Positions 37,575-46,622 of a stretch of 64,000 nucleotides of DNA are shown piece after piece. A program made the translations under genes and the position numbers. The stretch is from Photobacterium arenosum (GTDB lineage Bacteria; Pseudomonadota; Gammaproteobacteria; Enterobacterales; Vibrionaceae), in assembly GCF_014841115.1 (NCBI RefSeq), contig NZ_JACYTP010000010.1, positions 62,001 through 126,000 of the forward strand, written 5' to 3'. The number at the start of each line of letters is the position of its first letter. Position 1 is the stretch's first letter. The notes under the pieces are model-generated. The model was not told where the DNA came from. It did not search any database and saw only the letters and a program-made list of their open reading frames with translations.

Positions 37575-38282
37575 ATGGCAAGCGCACCGCGTTATCAGCA
37601 AATCAAAGAGTATCTCGACCAGAAAATCCAGAGCCGTGAATGGCCACCCGGATATAAGATCCCCACCGAAATTGAGCTGTCAGAGCAGTTTGAAGTCAGT
37701 CGGATGACGGCCAATAAAGCTATCAAAGAACTGGTTAATGAAGGATTTCTGGAACGCACACCCCGTTTAGGCACTTTTGTCTGCAATAAAAAAGCCGAGT
37801 CTCCTTTGATGGAAATTCGGAACATTGCAACGGAAGTCACGAGCCGGGGCCATCAGTACTCCAGTAAAGTGATTACACAGCAACAGGTCAAAGCCCGTGA
37901 TGAAATTGCATTACGCTTAGGCGTACGGCATGACACAACTGTGTATTTCACTCAAATCGTCCATTACGAAAATAAAGTGCCGATTCAACTGGAAGAACGC
38001 TGGGTGAATCCTCACTTTGCCCCCGATTATATCCAGCAGGATTTCACGACTCAGACACCCAATGAGTATCTGATGCAGACATGCCCGCTCAGTGATATTG
38101 AGCATACTGTCGAAGCCATTCTGCCTCCTTCACATATCAGCGAGTTACTTGAAATGGAGATCGAGTCGCCATGCTTATTGCTCAATCGCCGTACCTGGAG
38201 TAACACCAATCTCATCAGTACAGCTTTGCTGTACCACCCCGGCGATAAATACAAACTCAGCTCCAGAACCCGCGTCATTTAA
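37575..38282 (+). CDS. hutC: Histidine utilisation repressor HutC (GntR family)
   Basis: 235 residues. An N-terminal GntR winged helix (PTEIELSEQFEVSRMTANKAIKELVNEGFLER) is followed by a UTRA effector domain. HutC proteins repress hut genes and release on urocanate. A TTGTATA half site lies upstream at about 37531-37537 and a full palindrome precedes hutI. It has its own terminator, so hutIGU is a separate unit. Confidence 0.92.
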   Translation: MASAPRYQQIKEYLDQKIQSREWPPGYKIPTEIELSEQFEVSRMTANKAIKELVNEGFLERTPRLGTFVCNKKAESPLMEIRNIATEVTSRGHQYSSKVITQQQVKARDEIALRLGVRHDTTVYFTQIVHYENKVPIQLEERWVNPHFAPDYIQQDFTTQTPNEYLMQTCPLSDIEHTVEAILPPSHISELLEMEIESPCLLLNRRTWSNTNLISTALLYHPGDKYKLSSRTRVI

Positions 38283-38343
38283 CCCTGGTTCGTCTTCAGG
38301 CACTTTAAGCCTCGTTGTTTTTTTAGCTATCATATTGATTAGC

Positions 38344-38373
38344 AAGCCTGATCACTCAGTGGTCAGGCTTTTG
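38344..38373 (+). terminator. Terminator of hutC
   Basis: AAGCCTGATCAC (38344-38355) pairs with GTGGTCAGGCTT (38359-38370), one wobble pair, then T-rich. Confidence 0.85.
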
Positions 38374-38505
38374 TATACTGCATCGTCCACGTCTGGTACT
38401 TCCCTCTCCCGCTGCTAAATACGCTACTGTTAATAGAATCCTTCAACATTGATCACATTTTAATTACATCGCATCTTGAGTTTTATCCGAATTCGGACTT
38501 TAATT

Positions 38506-38515
38506 TGTATATACA
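38506..38515. promoter_or_regulatory. HutC-type operator upstream of hutI
   Basis: TGTATATACA is a perfect palindrome within TTGTATATACATAT, matching the HutC consensus as known from Pseudomonas and Klebsiella, 30 bases before the hutI start. Confidence 0.75.
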
Positions 38516-38545
38516 TATTAGGCAACCAGAGAGAAACTGCTCGCT

Positions 38546-39775
38546 ATGGAACGTATTCTGACCAATCTCAAACTCGTCACCATGGAACCGGAACGCGGTT
38601 ATCAGATCATCGATAACGCCATGGTGATTATCCGTCAGGGTAAGATCAGCTACGCCGGTCCGCAGCAGGCAAACTGGCAGGACACAGTCGACAGCCAGGC
38701 AGACATTGTGGATTGCAAGCAGGCTATGGTCACGCCGGGTCTGATCGACTGCCATACTCATCTGGTGTTTGCGGGCAATCGTGCTAACGAATTTGAACAG
38801 CGTCTGAACGGTGTGCCTTACGAAGATATCGCCAAGGCCGGTGGCGGCATTTTGTCGACAGTCAGAGCCACACGCGCAGCCACCGAAGATGAATTGTTTG
38901 CATTAGCTTCAGAGCGTCTGGCAGGCCTAAAGCGTGACGGTGTCACGACTGTCGAAATAAAATCCGGCTATGGCCTGACTACCGAAGATGAGCTGAAAAT
39001 GCTGCGGGTTGCCCGCCGTATTGGCGAGCAGGCCGATATCAAAGTTTCTACCACACTGCTGGCCGCACACGCATTGCCTCCTGAATATGCCGGACGCAGC
39101 GACGATTACATCACCCTGGTATGTGACGAAATTATCCCTGCAGCTGCAAAAGAGAACCTTGCAGATTCAGTAGACGTTTTCTGCGAAGGCATCGGTTTTT
39201 CAACCGCACAAAGTGCACGGGTTTTTGCCGCGGCCAAAGCCCATGGCCTGATGATTAAAGGCCATACAGAGCAGCTTTCAAATTTAGGCGGCAGTGCACT
39301 GGCAGCCCGTATGGGTGCAACATCTGTCGACCATATTGAATACCTGGACGAAGCCGGTGTTGAAGCACTGGCCGCCCACAACACAGTCGCTACCCTGTTG
39401 CCAGGCGCTTTCTATTTCCTGCGTGAAACCCAGCAGCCACCGATCGCTCAGCTGCGTGAAAAAGGTGTGCCGATGGCAATTTCCACCGACTTTAACCCCG
39501 GCACCTCGCCGATTGCCTCGCTGCGTACCATGATGAACATGGCTTGCACCTTCTTCCGCCTGACACCGGAAGAATGCCTGAGAGGTGTTACCGCGCATGC
39601 CGCACAGGCGCTGGGCCTGAGTGAGCAATGTGGTCAGATTCGCACAGGTATGGCCGCGGATCTGGCACTGTGGAACCTCGACTCGCCAGCAGAGCTGTCC
39701 TATCGCATGGGTGTGCCGGATTTAATCGCCCGGGTTGTGGATGGCAACCTCTTTTATCAATCCAAGAATCAGTAA
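38546..39775 (+). CDS. hutI: Imidazolonepropionase
   Basis: 409 residues of the amidohydrolase superfamily: metal ligands in [19 protein letters not shown], His in [11 protein letters not shown], His in KGHTEQLSN and Asp in [10 protein letters not shown]. It hydrolyses 4-imidazolone-5-propionate to N-formimino-glutamate, step three of histidine breakdown. First gene of hutIGU, 12 bases before hutG, under the HutC operator. Confidence 0.97.
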   Translation: MERILTNLKLVTMEPERGYQIIDNAMVIIRQGKISYAGPQQANWQDTVDSQADIVDCKQAMVTPGLIDCHTHLVFAGNRANEFEQRLNGVPYEDIAKAGGGILSTVRATRAATEDELFALASERLAGLKRDGVTTVEIKSGYGLTTEDELKMLRVARRIGEQADIKVSTTLLAAHALPPEYAGRSDDYITLVCDEIIPAAAKENLADSVDVFCEGIGFSTAQSARVFAAAKAHGLMIKGHTEQLSNLGGSALAARMGATSVDHIEYLDEAGVEALAAHNTVATLLPGAFYFLRETQQPPIAQLREKGVPMAISTDFNPGTSPIASLRTMMNMACTFFRLTPEECLRGVTAHAAQALGLSEQCGQIRTGMAADLALWNLDSPAELSYRMGVPDLIARVVDGNLFYQSKNQ

Positions 39776-39787
39776 ACAGGAGGCTGT

Positions 39788-40795
39788 ATGCCTATTGATA
39801 TGAATGTCTGGCAAGGACGCAGTGATCCTGAAGACGGTAACAAAGGCTTGCGCTGGCACCAGAAAGTGCAACCAGCCGACAATGCCAATGAAAGCGGCAT
39901 CATGCTGCTCGGCTTCGCCTGTGATGAAGGGGTCTCGCGCAACAAAGGCCGCACCGGCGCTTATGATGCTCCGGTCGCGATTCGCCGCGCACTGGCCAAT
40001 CTGGCCTGGCACCACGAAGAACCCGTTTATGACGGCGGCAACATCAGCTGCGACGACAGCAACCTGGAACTGGCGCAATACCGACTGGCAGAAGATGTAA
40101 GCCGCGCCCTGCGTCAGCGCCACAAAGTGATCGTCTTTGGCGGCGGGCATGAAGTGGCCTGGGGATCGTTTCAGGGCATAGGCAATTACCTGGTGCAAAA
40201 GCAGCATGTTGCCGGCAATGAGAATGAAGCACAGCAACCGCCGCGTGTCGGCATCATCAACTTTGATGCTCACTTCGACCTGCGTAATCCGCCGGGTGGC
40301 AAGCAGTCGGAGAAAGGCAGCTCAGGCACCCCGTTCCATCAGGCTGCCCGTTTCTGCGAAATGCATAACTGGCCATTCAAATATGCCTGCCTGGGACTGG
40401 CGCGTACCAGTAACACCCAGGCGCTGTATGAAAAAGCCGACCGTTTAGGGGTGCTTTACAAAGATGACCATGAACTGGTTCATCACAAGATGGAACCGAC
40501 ACTGACAGAGCTGCAGCGATTTATTGATCAGTGTGATTACCTCTATCTGACCATTGATCTGGACGTTTTCCCGGCCTCCGTGGCACCGGGGGTCAGTGCC
40601 CCGGCTGCGCGCGGTGTGCCATTAGACATCGTTGAAATGCTGCTGGAACCGATTTTAAAAGCCAGAACGCCGAAAGGAGAATCGAAGATCCTGGTCGCGG
40701 ATCTGGCTGAGTACAACCCACGTTTTGACATTGATAATCAAACTGCACGGTTAGCTGCACGGCTTGCCTGGACAATCGCCCGCGCTATTCGTTAA
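39788..40795 (+). CDS. hutG: Formimidoylglutamase
   Basis: 335 residues, ureohydrolase (arginase/agmatinase) fold. The manganese ligands are in GGGHEVAWGS, INFDAHFDLR and LTIDLDVFPASVAPGVSAPAARG. It converts N-formimidoyl-glutamate to glutamate and formamide. Ribosome binding site AGGAGG before ATG. Followed by hutU after 24 bases. Confidence 0.96.
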   Translation: MPIDMNVWQGRSDPEDGNKGLRWHQKVQPADNANESGIMLLGFACDEGVSRNKGRTGAYDAPVAIRRALANLAWHHEEPVYDGGNISCDDSNLELAQYRLAEDVSRALRQRHKVIVFGGGHEVAWGSFQGIGNYLVQKQHVAGNENEAQQPPRVGIINFDAHFDLRNPPGGKQSEKGSSGTPFHQAARFCEMHNWPFKYACLGLARTSNTQALYEKADRLGVLYKDDHELVHHKMEPTLTELQRFIDQCDYLYLTIDLDVFPASVAPGVSAPAARGVPLDIVEMLLEPILKARTPKGESKILVADLAEYNPRFDIDNQTARLAARLAWTIARAIR

Positions 40796-40819
40796 CCGGA
40801 GAGCGGCAAGGAGAGCAAA

Positions 40820-42505
40820 ATGACGCAACAACAGAATCCACGTCTGGACACGACACGCACCATAGAAGCACCGACTGGCACCAAACTGAATGCCAAGTCA
40901 TGGCTGACAGAAGCACCGCTGCGTATGCTGATGAATAACCTGCACCCTGATGTGGCTGAACACCCTCACTCTCTGGTGGTCTATGGTGGTATTGGCCGTG
41001 CAGCCCGGAACTGGGAATGTTATGACAAGATTGTTGAAGTTCTGAAGCGTCTGGAAGATGACGAAACCCTGCTGGTGCAGTCCGGTAAACCTGTCGGAGT
41101 GTTCAAAACGCACAGCAACGCGCCTCGCGTACTGATTGCCAACTCCAATATCGTGCCTCACTGGGCGAACTGGGAGCACTTCAACGAGCTGGATAAAAAA
41201 GGCCTGATGATGTACGGCCAGATGACCGCGGGCAGCTGGATCTATATCGGCTCGCAAGGCATCGTTCAGGGCACCTACGAAACCTTTGTTGCGATGGCGC
41301 GCAAGCATTTCAATGGCGATGCCTCCGGTCGCTGGGTATTGACCGGCGGCCTGGGCGGCATGGGCGGTGCTCAGCCTCTGGCGGCCACCATGGCTGGTTT
41401 CTCTATGATCGCCGTTGAGTGTGATGAATCACGTATCGATTACCGTCTGCGTACCGGTTATGTGGACTGTAAAGCCACCACGCTGGACGAAGCACTGGCT
41501 ATCATTGAAGAGTCCAAACAAACCGGCAAGCCGGTTTCTGTTGGCCTGCTGGGTAACGCGGCTGATGTCTTCCCTGAGCTGGTGAAGCGCGGCATCGTAC
41601 CAGACTGCACCACTGACCAGACATCAGCCCACGATCCGCTGAATGGCTACCTGCCTCAGGGCTGGAGCATGGAACATGCGGCAGAAATGCGTCTGCAAGA
41701 CGAAGCCGCGGTGGTCAAAGCAGCAAAAGCATCAATGGCAATTCAGGTACAGGCGATGCTGGATCTGCAAAAAGCAGGTTCTGCAACCGTCGATTACGGC
41801 AACAACATTCGCCAGATGGCGCTGGAAGAAGGCGTTGAAAACGCATTCGACTTCCCGGGATTCGTGCCGGCTTATATTCGCCCGCTGTTCTGTGAAGGCG
41901 TGGGTCCGTTCCGCTGGGCTGCCCTGTCCGGCGATCCGGAAGACATCTACAAAACCGATCAGAAGGTCAAAGAGCTGATCCCGGATAACCCGCATCTGCA
42001 CAACTGGCTGGACATGGCACGCGAGCGTATTCAGTTCCAGGGGCTGCCGGCACGTATCTGCTGGGTGGGCCTGAAAGACCGTGCGCGACTGGGTCTTGCA
42101 TTCAACCAAATGGTGCGTAACGGCGAACTGAAAGCGCCTGTTGTGATTGGCCGTGACCACCTGGATTCAGGCTCTGTCTCCAGCCCTAACCGCGAAACGG
42201 AAGGCATGATGGACGGTTCAGACACTGTGTCCGACTGGCCACTGCTCAATGCCCTGCTGAACACGGCATCCGGTGCGACCTGGGTTTCTCTGCACCACGG
42301 TGGTGGCGTAGGTATGGGCTTCTCTCAGCATTCAGGCATGGTGATCGTGTGTGACGGTACCGATGAAGCCGAAGAGCGCATCCGCCGCGTACTGCGTAAC
42401 GACCCGGGCACTGGTGTGATGCGTCACGCTGATGCCGGCTACGACATTGCGATCAACTGTGCCAAAGAACAGGGCCTTGATCTGCCAATGATCACTGACA
42501 AATAA
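40820..42505 (+). CDS. hutU: Urocanate hydratase
   Basis: 561 residues, standard urocanase length. Visible: [19 protein letters not shown], the NAD-binding [11 protein letters not shown], and active-site region [21 protein letters not shown]. It hydrates urocanate to imidazolonepropionate using tightly bound NAD+ as an electrophile. Last complete hut gene; the expected next gene, hutH (histidine ammonia-lyase), is missing. Confidence 0.98.
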   Translation: MTQQQNPRLDTTRTIEAPTGTKLNAKSWLTEAPLRMLMNNLHPDVAEHPHSLVVYGGIGRAARNWECYDKIVEVLKRLEDDETLLVQSGKPVGVFKTHSNAPRVLIANSNIVPHWANWEHFNELDKKGLMMYGQMTAGSWIYIGSQGIVQGTYETFVAMARKHFNGDASGRWVLTGGLGGMGGAQPLAATMAGFSMIAVECDESRIDYRLRTGYVDCKATTLDEALAIIEESKQTGKPVSVGLLGNAADVFPELVKRGIVPDCTTDQTSAHDPLNGYLPQGWSMEHAAEMRLQDEAAVVKAAKASMAIQVQAMLDLQKAGSATVDYGNNIRQMALEEGVENAFDFPGFVPAYIRPLFCEGVGPFRWAALSGDPEDIYKTDQKVKELIPDNPHLHNWLDMARERIQFQGLPARICWVGLKDRARLGLAFNQMVRNGELKAPVVIGRDHLDSGSVSSPNRETEGMMDGSDTVSDWPLLNALLNTASGATWVSLHHGGGVGMGFSQHSGMVIVCDGTDEAEERIRRVLRNDPGTGVMRHADAGYDIAINCAKEQGLDLPMITDK

Positions 42506-42519
42506 TTCGAGCCGGAACA

Positions 42520-42627
42520 ATGACTATGTTTCAACTAGAAATCCTACCGGACAAAATGCGTTTGCCGCTGCTGCTTGAAGCAAGCTATAACGATCTGAAG
42601 CCAGAATCACTACTGCCAAGTCTCTGA
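42520..42627 (+). CDS. 35-codon ORF in the hutH position
   Basis: A short ATG frame begins 14 bases after hutU with only GGA upstream and ends before the operon terminator. Its product (MTMFQLEILPDKMRLPLLLE...) has no family I recognise and does not resemble HutH termini. It may be a remnant left after loss of hutH or a chance frame. Confidence 0.25.
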   Translation: MTMFQLEILPDKMRLPLLLEASYNDLKPESLLPSL

Positions 42628-42657
42628 TTCAAAGCCATCAAATTCAGCGAAACAACC

Positions 42658-42684
42658 AAGCCGGGTTCTCTCCCGGCTTTTTTT
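42658..42684 (+). terminator. Terminator of hutIGU
   Basis: AAGCCGGG (42658-42665) with CCCGGCTT (42672-42679), followed by T7. Confidence 0.9.
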
Positions 42685-43021
42685 ATCTGATTCTGTTATT
42701 AAAAACTGCTTTGATATGAATTTTGCTGCCCTGCACTTTTCAATTGACTGTTTTTGTTATTTAAGTCAGCTAATCGGCAAACATATAGTCTATGCTGTGA
42801 TGAGGTAAAGCGCGGGGCGACTGACAAAAAATCACTATAATAACGTCAGTCAGGGATAGCGGTGAGCATGGCTCGTTCAGGTTCACAGAACCAGAATCTA
42901 CTTGCACCCACAAAATTGCCCCAACAGATTTGGCGTCACTGTCTTTATATAATCCAGCCCAGGCGCTGTATTATTGTTTATTATGATTTGTACCCAAACT
43001 GGTTTGTGCCCGGAGGATGCT
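42685..43021. other. Intergenic region before the kinase gene
   Basis: About 340 bases with open frames extending from the kinase gene but no separate gene supported. Confidence 0.4.
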
Positions 43022-43891
43022 ATGTGGCAAGCGATTTCCCATCAGCTATCAGACGTACTTGATCAACCCTTTACCATCCGTGAGCGAAATACACTCCCTG
43101 GGGGGGACGTCAACGAATGCTATTGCATCAGCGATGGCGATCAAAGGTACTTCATCAAGCTTAATGAGAAAGAGCAGCTTCCCGTTTTTGAAGCAGAAGC
43201 GGAAAATCTGCGCGTCCTGCAGGAAACAAACTCAGTATCAGTGCCTACAAGCCGGCATATGGGCATAAGCCGGGATAAAGCCTTCCTCGTCCTCGATTTC
43301 ATGCCCATGAAAAGTCTGGACACCGAATCGGCCCACACACTTGGCCAGCAACTGGCGCACCTTCATAAATGGGGCGAACAGCCTGAATACGGCTTCGACA
43401 TAGACAATTTCATTGGTCTGACTCCTCAGCCCAATCAGTGGCGACGAAAATGGTGTCGCTTTTTCGCAGAACAGCGGATTGCCTGGCAATTGCAAATCTG
43501 TGAGGAGAAAGGCATCGATTTTGGCAGTATTGATGTCATCACAGGCAATGTGATTGACATCTTGTCAGCACATCAGCCAAAACCTTCCTTGCTGCATGGC
43601 GATTTATGGCATGGAAATACAGCACTCAGTGTCGATGGCCCGGTCATTTATGACCCCGCCTGCTACTGGGGTGACAGGGAATGCGACATTGCTATGACAG
43701 AGCTGTTCGGCGGATTTCCCGACAGTTTCTACAATGGCTATCAGTCTGTATTTCCGCTGGATGACGGCTACAAACAACGTCGCGACCTGTACAACCTTTA
43801 CCACCTGCTGAACCACTGCAATCTCTTTGGTGGCGAATATCTGGATCAGGCTGAACGCTGTATTCGCAGGCTTAATCTGAGTAGCAATTAA
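43022..43891 (+). CDS. Fructosamine-kinase-family protein (YniA-like)
   Basis: 289 residues, near E. coli YniA (286). N lobe: LPGGDVNECYCI and YFIKLNE (ATP-binding Lys). C lobe: catalytic LLHGDLWHGNT and metal-binding IYDPACYWGDRECDIAM, the aminoglycoside-phosphotransferase-like pattern of fructosamine-3-kinases. Likely removes sugars from glycated amines by phosphorylating them. GGAGGA precedes ATG 43022; the frame opens at 42974. Followed by a YniC-like phosphatase, as in the E. coli yni locus. Confidence 0.9.
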   Translation: MWQAISHQLSDVLDQPFTIRERNTLPGGDVNECYCISDGDQRYFIKLNEKEQLPVFEAEAENLRVLQETNSVSVPTSRHMGISRDKAFLVLDFMPMKSLDTESAHTLGQQLAHLHKWGEQPEYGFDIDNFIGLTPQPNQWRRKWCRFFAEQRIAWQLQICEEKGIDFGSIDVITGNVIDILSAHQPKPSLLHGDLWHGNTALSVDGPVIYDPACYWGDRECDIAMTELFGGFPDSFYNGYQSVFPLDDGYKQRRDLYNLYHLLNHCNLFGGEYLDQAERCIRRLNLSSN

Positions 43892-43972
43892 AGGATAATC
43901 CAGGCTACCGTCTGCAGAGTTGAAGTGATAAAGTTCACATTCTTTATCCTTTCAGCTCAAGACAGGAACAGT

Positions 43973-44626
43973 ATGTTAAAAGCCGCAATCTTTGATATGG
44001 ATGGCCTTCTGGTCGACTCAGAACCTTTCTGGCAACGTGCTCAGGTCGAGGTATTCTCTTCACTGGGTGTCACGATTTCACAGCAGGAAACGCTGGAAAC
44101 CATGGGGTTGCGAATCGATCACATTGTTGATCTCTGGTTCGAGCGCCAGCCATGGCAAGGCCCGACTTGCCAGGACGTCAACACCCTTATCACCAAACGT
44201 GTGGAAGAACTGGTTCAAGAGCACAAACCTATGCTGCCTGGTGTGCGCGAAGCCATACAGACGTGCCAGGATATGGGCATAACCATTGCTCTGGCCTCGT
44301 CTTCTCCTATGAGCCTGATTCATGCCACCCTAGATGCCCTGTCACTGACAGATCATTTCAGTGCCTTGTTCTCTGCCGAGCACCTTCGTTTTGGTAAGCC
44401 TCACCCGGAAGTGTACCTGAATGCCGCCGATGAACTGGGTGTTGAACCTCACCACTGTGTGGCCTTTGAAGATTCACTTAACGGCTTGCTGGCTGTCAAA
44501 GCTGCCCGCATGAAAAGTATCGTAGTGCCAGAGCAGCAACACCGTTCCGATCTGCGTTGGTCGATCGCAGACAGAAAACTTAACTCGCTGCTCGAAGTAA
44601 ACAAAGAATTAATAGCCAGCCTTTAA
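43973..44626 (+). CDS. HAD sugar-phosphate phosphatase (YniC/HxpB-like)
   Basis: 217 residues. Motif I FDMDGLLVDSEPFW with Asp8 and Asp10, motif II LASSS, motif III GKPHPEVYL and motif IV FEDSLNGLLAVKAARM. Matches YniC (2-deoxyglucose-6-phosphatase/hexitol phosphatase B). AGGA lies six bases before ATG 43973; the frame is open 16 codons further upstream. Downstream of the YniA-like kinase by 81 bases and probably cotranscribed. Confidence 0.9.
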   Translation: MLKAAIFDMDGLLVDSEPFWQRAQVEVFSSLGVTISQQETLETMGLRIDHIVDLWFERQPWQGPTCQDVNTLITKRVEELVQEHKPMLPGVREAIQTCQDMGITIALASSSPMSLIHATLDALSLTDHFSALFSAEHLRFGKPHPEVYLNAADELGVEPHHCVAFEDSLNGLLAVKAARMKSIVVPEQQHRSDLRWSIADRKLNSLLEVNKELIASL

Positions 44627-45067
44627 TCAGCTTGAAGAATGATTGGTCTGTTTGTCGCAAATCACAAATAGGCTGATCATTCTATTTCACAAAACATTCA
44701 TCCATTCTGACATCAAAAGCGTCACTATAGACCCATTTTCTGTCAATCAGCTTCACATTACCCTTAGCTTGTCTACTTTGTTCTTATCAACTTTCTAAGC
44801 GACAAAGCCCCCTCAGTTAAAACTTCTCAGCAATTCAAAGTTTGCAGTTAATTCACGGCAAAAACTAATCCGTATCGCTAGGATTAACTTAACGGTTAGC
44901 AAACCTATACCCATCGTTTTTGGTGCGATTGTCCGGTAAGAAACAACGTCTGATTTCCAACCCGTCAATGGCTTCAAAGGCGAAAGAGTCAAGACTCTCC
45001 AGTATGGACACTGGCAGCGGTATGAATGTGCCAATTAGTATCAGGTACATAATGTAAGGAGCAGAAA
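44627..45067. other. Intergenic region, no gene supported
   Basis: About 440 bases. An imperfect hairpin (AGAATGAT with ATCATTCT, 44637-44683) may end the yniC unit. Short frames on both strands lack ribosome binding sites and family resemblance. Confidence 0.4.
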
Positions 45068-45271
45068 ATGAAGAACTATAGTGAACAGAGTGTGACTTGT
45101 CCGCATTGTGGCCACCATATCCGAATTACCCTGGACAGCAGTGCCGGCAGTCAGGAATTTTACGATGATTGCCCCGCGTGTTGCCATGCGATCCACTTGA
45201 ACATGCAGGTGGATGAATTACACAAAACCATTCACCTGTTTGTAGACGCTGACGACGAGCAGATTTTTTAA
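45068..45271 (+). CDS. CPXCG-motif cysteine-rich protein
   Basis: 67 residues. Two zinc knuckles: CPHCG (Cys11, Cys14) and CPAC (Cys35, Cys38), the defining pattern of the small Cys_rich_CPXG family common in marine gammaproteobacteria. Likely binds one zinc; function unknown. GGAG precedes ATG 45068. Confidence 0.9.
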   Translation: MKNYSEQSVTCPHCGHHIRITLDSSAGSQEFYDDCPACCHAIHLNMQVDELHKTIHLFVDADDEQIF

Positions 45272-45331
45272 CGTTCGAATCCACACGCCCCTCTGATGAG
45301 AGGGCGTGTGGATTGATGCAAATGATTTCCT

Positions 45332-45447
45332 TTAGCCTCTCGCTACCATCACCCTTTCCACCGTATCCACCACAGCCTGCGTCTGAGGATCAATCTCTAT
45401 ATTGATCACATCGCCTTTTTGGCGCGCTGACAGGTTTGTCTTGTTAC
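45332..45447 (-). pseudogene. 3' remnant of a native riboflavin synthase gene (ribE)
   Basis: On the minus strand, in one frame ending at the TAA at 45332-45334, about 35 codons read TNLSARQKGDVINIEIDP, then QTQAVVDTVERVMVARG and stop. This closely matches the C terminus of enterobacterial riboflavin synthase (TNLGARKVGDRLNIEIDP, then QTQAIVDTVER). Upstream of about 45447 the similarity ends and the frame meets a stop. The orientation is that expected for a ribE gene divergent from norM, as in E. coli (ribC beside mdtK). The rest of the gene is gone; a different, plus-strand riboflavin synthase gene occupies the space. Confidence 0.85.
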
Positions 45448-45618
45448 ACCGCTGTTCAGACCCGCTTCTTTGGCTTTCTGATTATTGGTGAGATGAAATG
45501 AAAAGGAATTTAGCTGTAGTTATTGCGACCGATGACAGCTCACTCTATCAATTACATTACAACTGGTTCAAAATACTGATTACTACGCTGCCACATTGGT
45601 ACAACAGGAGAGCCAACA

Positions 45619-46341
45619 ATGTTCACGGGTATAATTCAGTCTGTCGCGCTTATTTCATCCATAAGTGACCACAAGGGTATCAGAACGTTTAACATTGAGT
45701 TTGAATCTGGTTTCTGCGAAAACCTGGAAATTGGTGCTAGCGTTGCGGTTGATGGTGTTTGCTTAACAGTCACTGAGATCGTAACTTCGACACAAGTTAA
45801 GTTTGACGTGATGCTGAAGAGCCTTGAGATAACCACTCTTAGTGAATACAAACAAAACCAAAGAGTTAATGTAGAGCGTGCAGCGAAAGATGGCGCAGAA
45901 ATCGGTGGACATCCGCTATCAGGACACATTGATTTCAAAACGTCAGTTCTTGACGTGCAACAAATCGATGATAACTATCGAGTACGTATTTCAACACCAC
46001 AAAACTGGGCCAAATACATCTTCCCTAAAGGCTATATTGCTTTGAATGGAGCCAGTTTGACTGTTTCTGACGTGAATAAAAGCGAGGGCTGGTTCGATGT
46101 TTGGCTAATCCCTGAAACTCGCAGAATGACGACATTTGAAGGAAAGCAGAGCGGTTCAAATATCAATGTCGAAATTGAACGTGGTACTCAAGTGGTTGTT
46201 GATACTGTGCGCGATGCCATTGACGAAAAAATGGGGGCTTTAATGCCGCTCTTTGAGAAGTTTTTAACCTCAAACAACGCGGATATCGATTCTATCGGCC
46301 AAGCAGCACAAAAAGCACTCTCAAAGTCTGAAAACAACTGA
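45619..46341 (+). CDS. ribE: Riboflavin synthase alpha subunit, probably acquired
   Basis: 240 residues, two lumazine-binding barrels. N barrel: MFTGIIQSVA, VAVDGVCLTVTEI, GGHPLSGHIDF; C barrel: IALNGASLTVSDV, LIPETRRMTTF, INVEIERGTQVVVDTV. The key residues of both barrels are present, so it is probably active in dismutating dimethyl-ribityl-lumazine to riboflavin. It extends about 30 residues beyond the usual end (MGALMPLFEKF...), which is unusual. More AT-rich than norM next door. AGGAG precedes ATG. It lies on the opposite strand to the remnant of the older gene. Confidence 0.88.
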   Translation: MFTGIIQSVALISSISDHKGIRTFNIEFESGFCENLEIGASVAVDGVCLTVTEIVTSTQVKFDVMLKSLEITTLSEYKQNQRVNVERAAKDGAEIGGHPLSGHIDFKTSVLDVQQIDDNYRVRISTPQNWAKYIFPKGYIALNGASLTVSDVNKSEGWFDVWLIPETRRMTTFEGKQSGSNINVEIERGTQVVVDTVRDAIDEKMGALMPLFEKFLTSNNADIDSIGQAAQKALSKSENN

Positions 46342-46439
46342 AGTTTTGTCTTATGTTGTTGATTTACAATTATCCACTTCCCCTTTAGTGAGAGAATGCA
46401 AAACTTCAGTTTAAGCTGACTCAGCATAGGGGAAGTGGA
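46336..46439. repeat. Two interleaved inverted repeats (A-B-A'-B') at the end of ribE
   Basis: A (46336-46348, AACTGAAGTTTTG) pairs with A' (46399-46411), 13 of 13. B (46373-46384, TCCACTTCCCCT) pairs with B' (46428-46439), 12 of 12. Order A-B-A'-B' is pseudoknot topology. Repeat A contains the ribE stop codon. No T-run follows. Confidence 0.75.
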
Positions 46440-46622
46440 CATAGCCAGTCCTGCAGTCCCGCCGCATTGTGATAACCTCAAACAGTGCGGCAACACAAAA
46501 AAAGCAGAGAAGTGCTGAATTGTGATACAGATTGAATAAATCATTGTCAGTATCAGTGAAGCCGATATAATCCACTGTGAAGATTATTCCAATAATAGAT
46601 TACCTGCCCTCTGGAGCATTTC

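Noticed and set aside
44813-45034. Minus-strand 73-codon frame before the CPXCG gene
   Set aside because: No ribosome binding site, no recognisable family and unlikely composition; treated as non-coding.
46336-46439. Integron attC site formed by the paired repeats
   Set aside because: attC arms are nested (R-L-L-R), whereas these repeats are interleaved, and no RYYYAAC/GTTRRRY cores were found at the ends.
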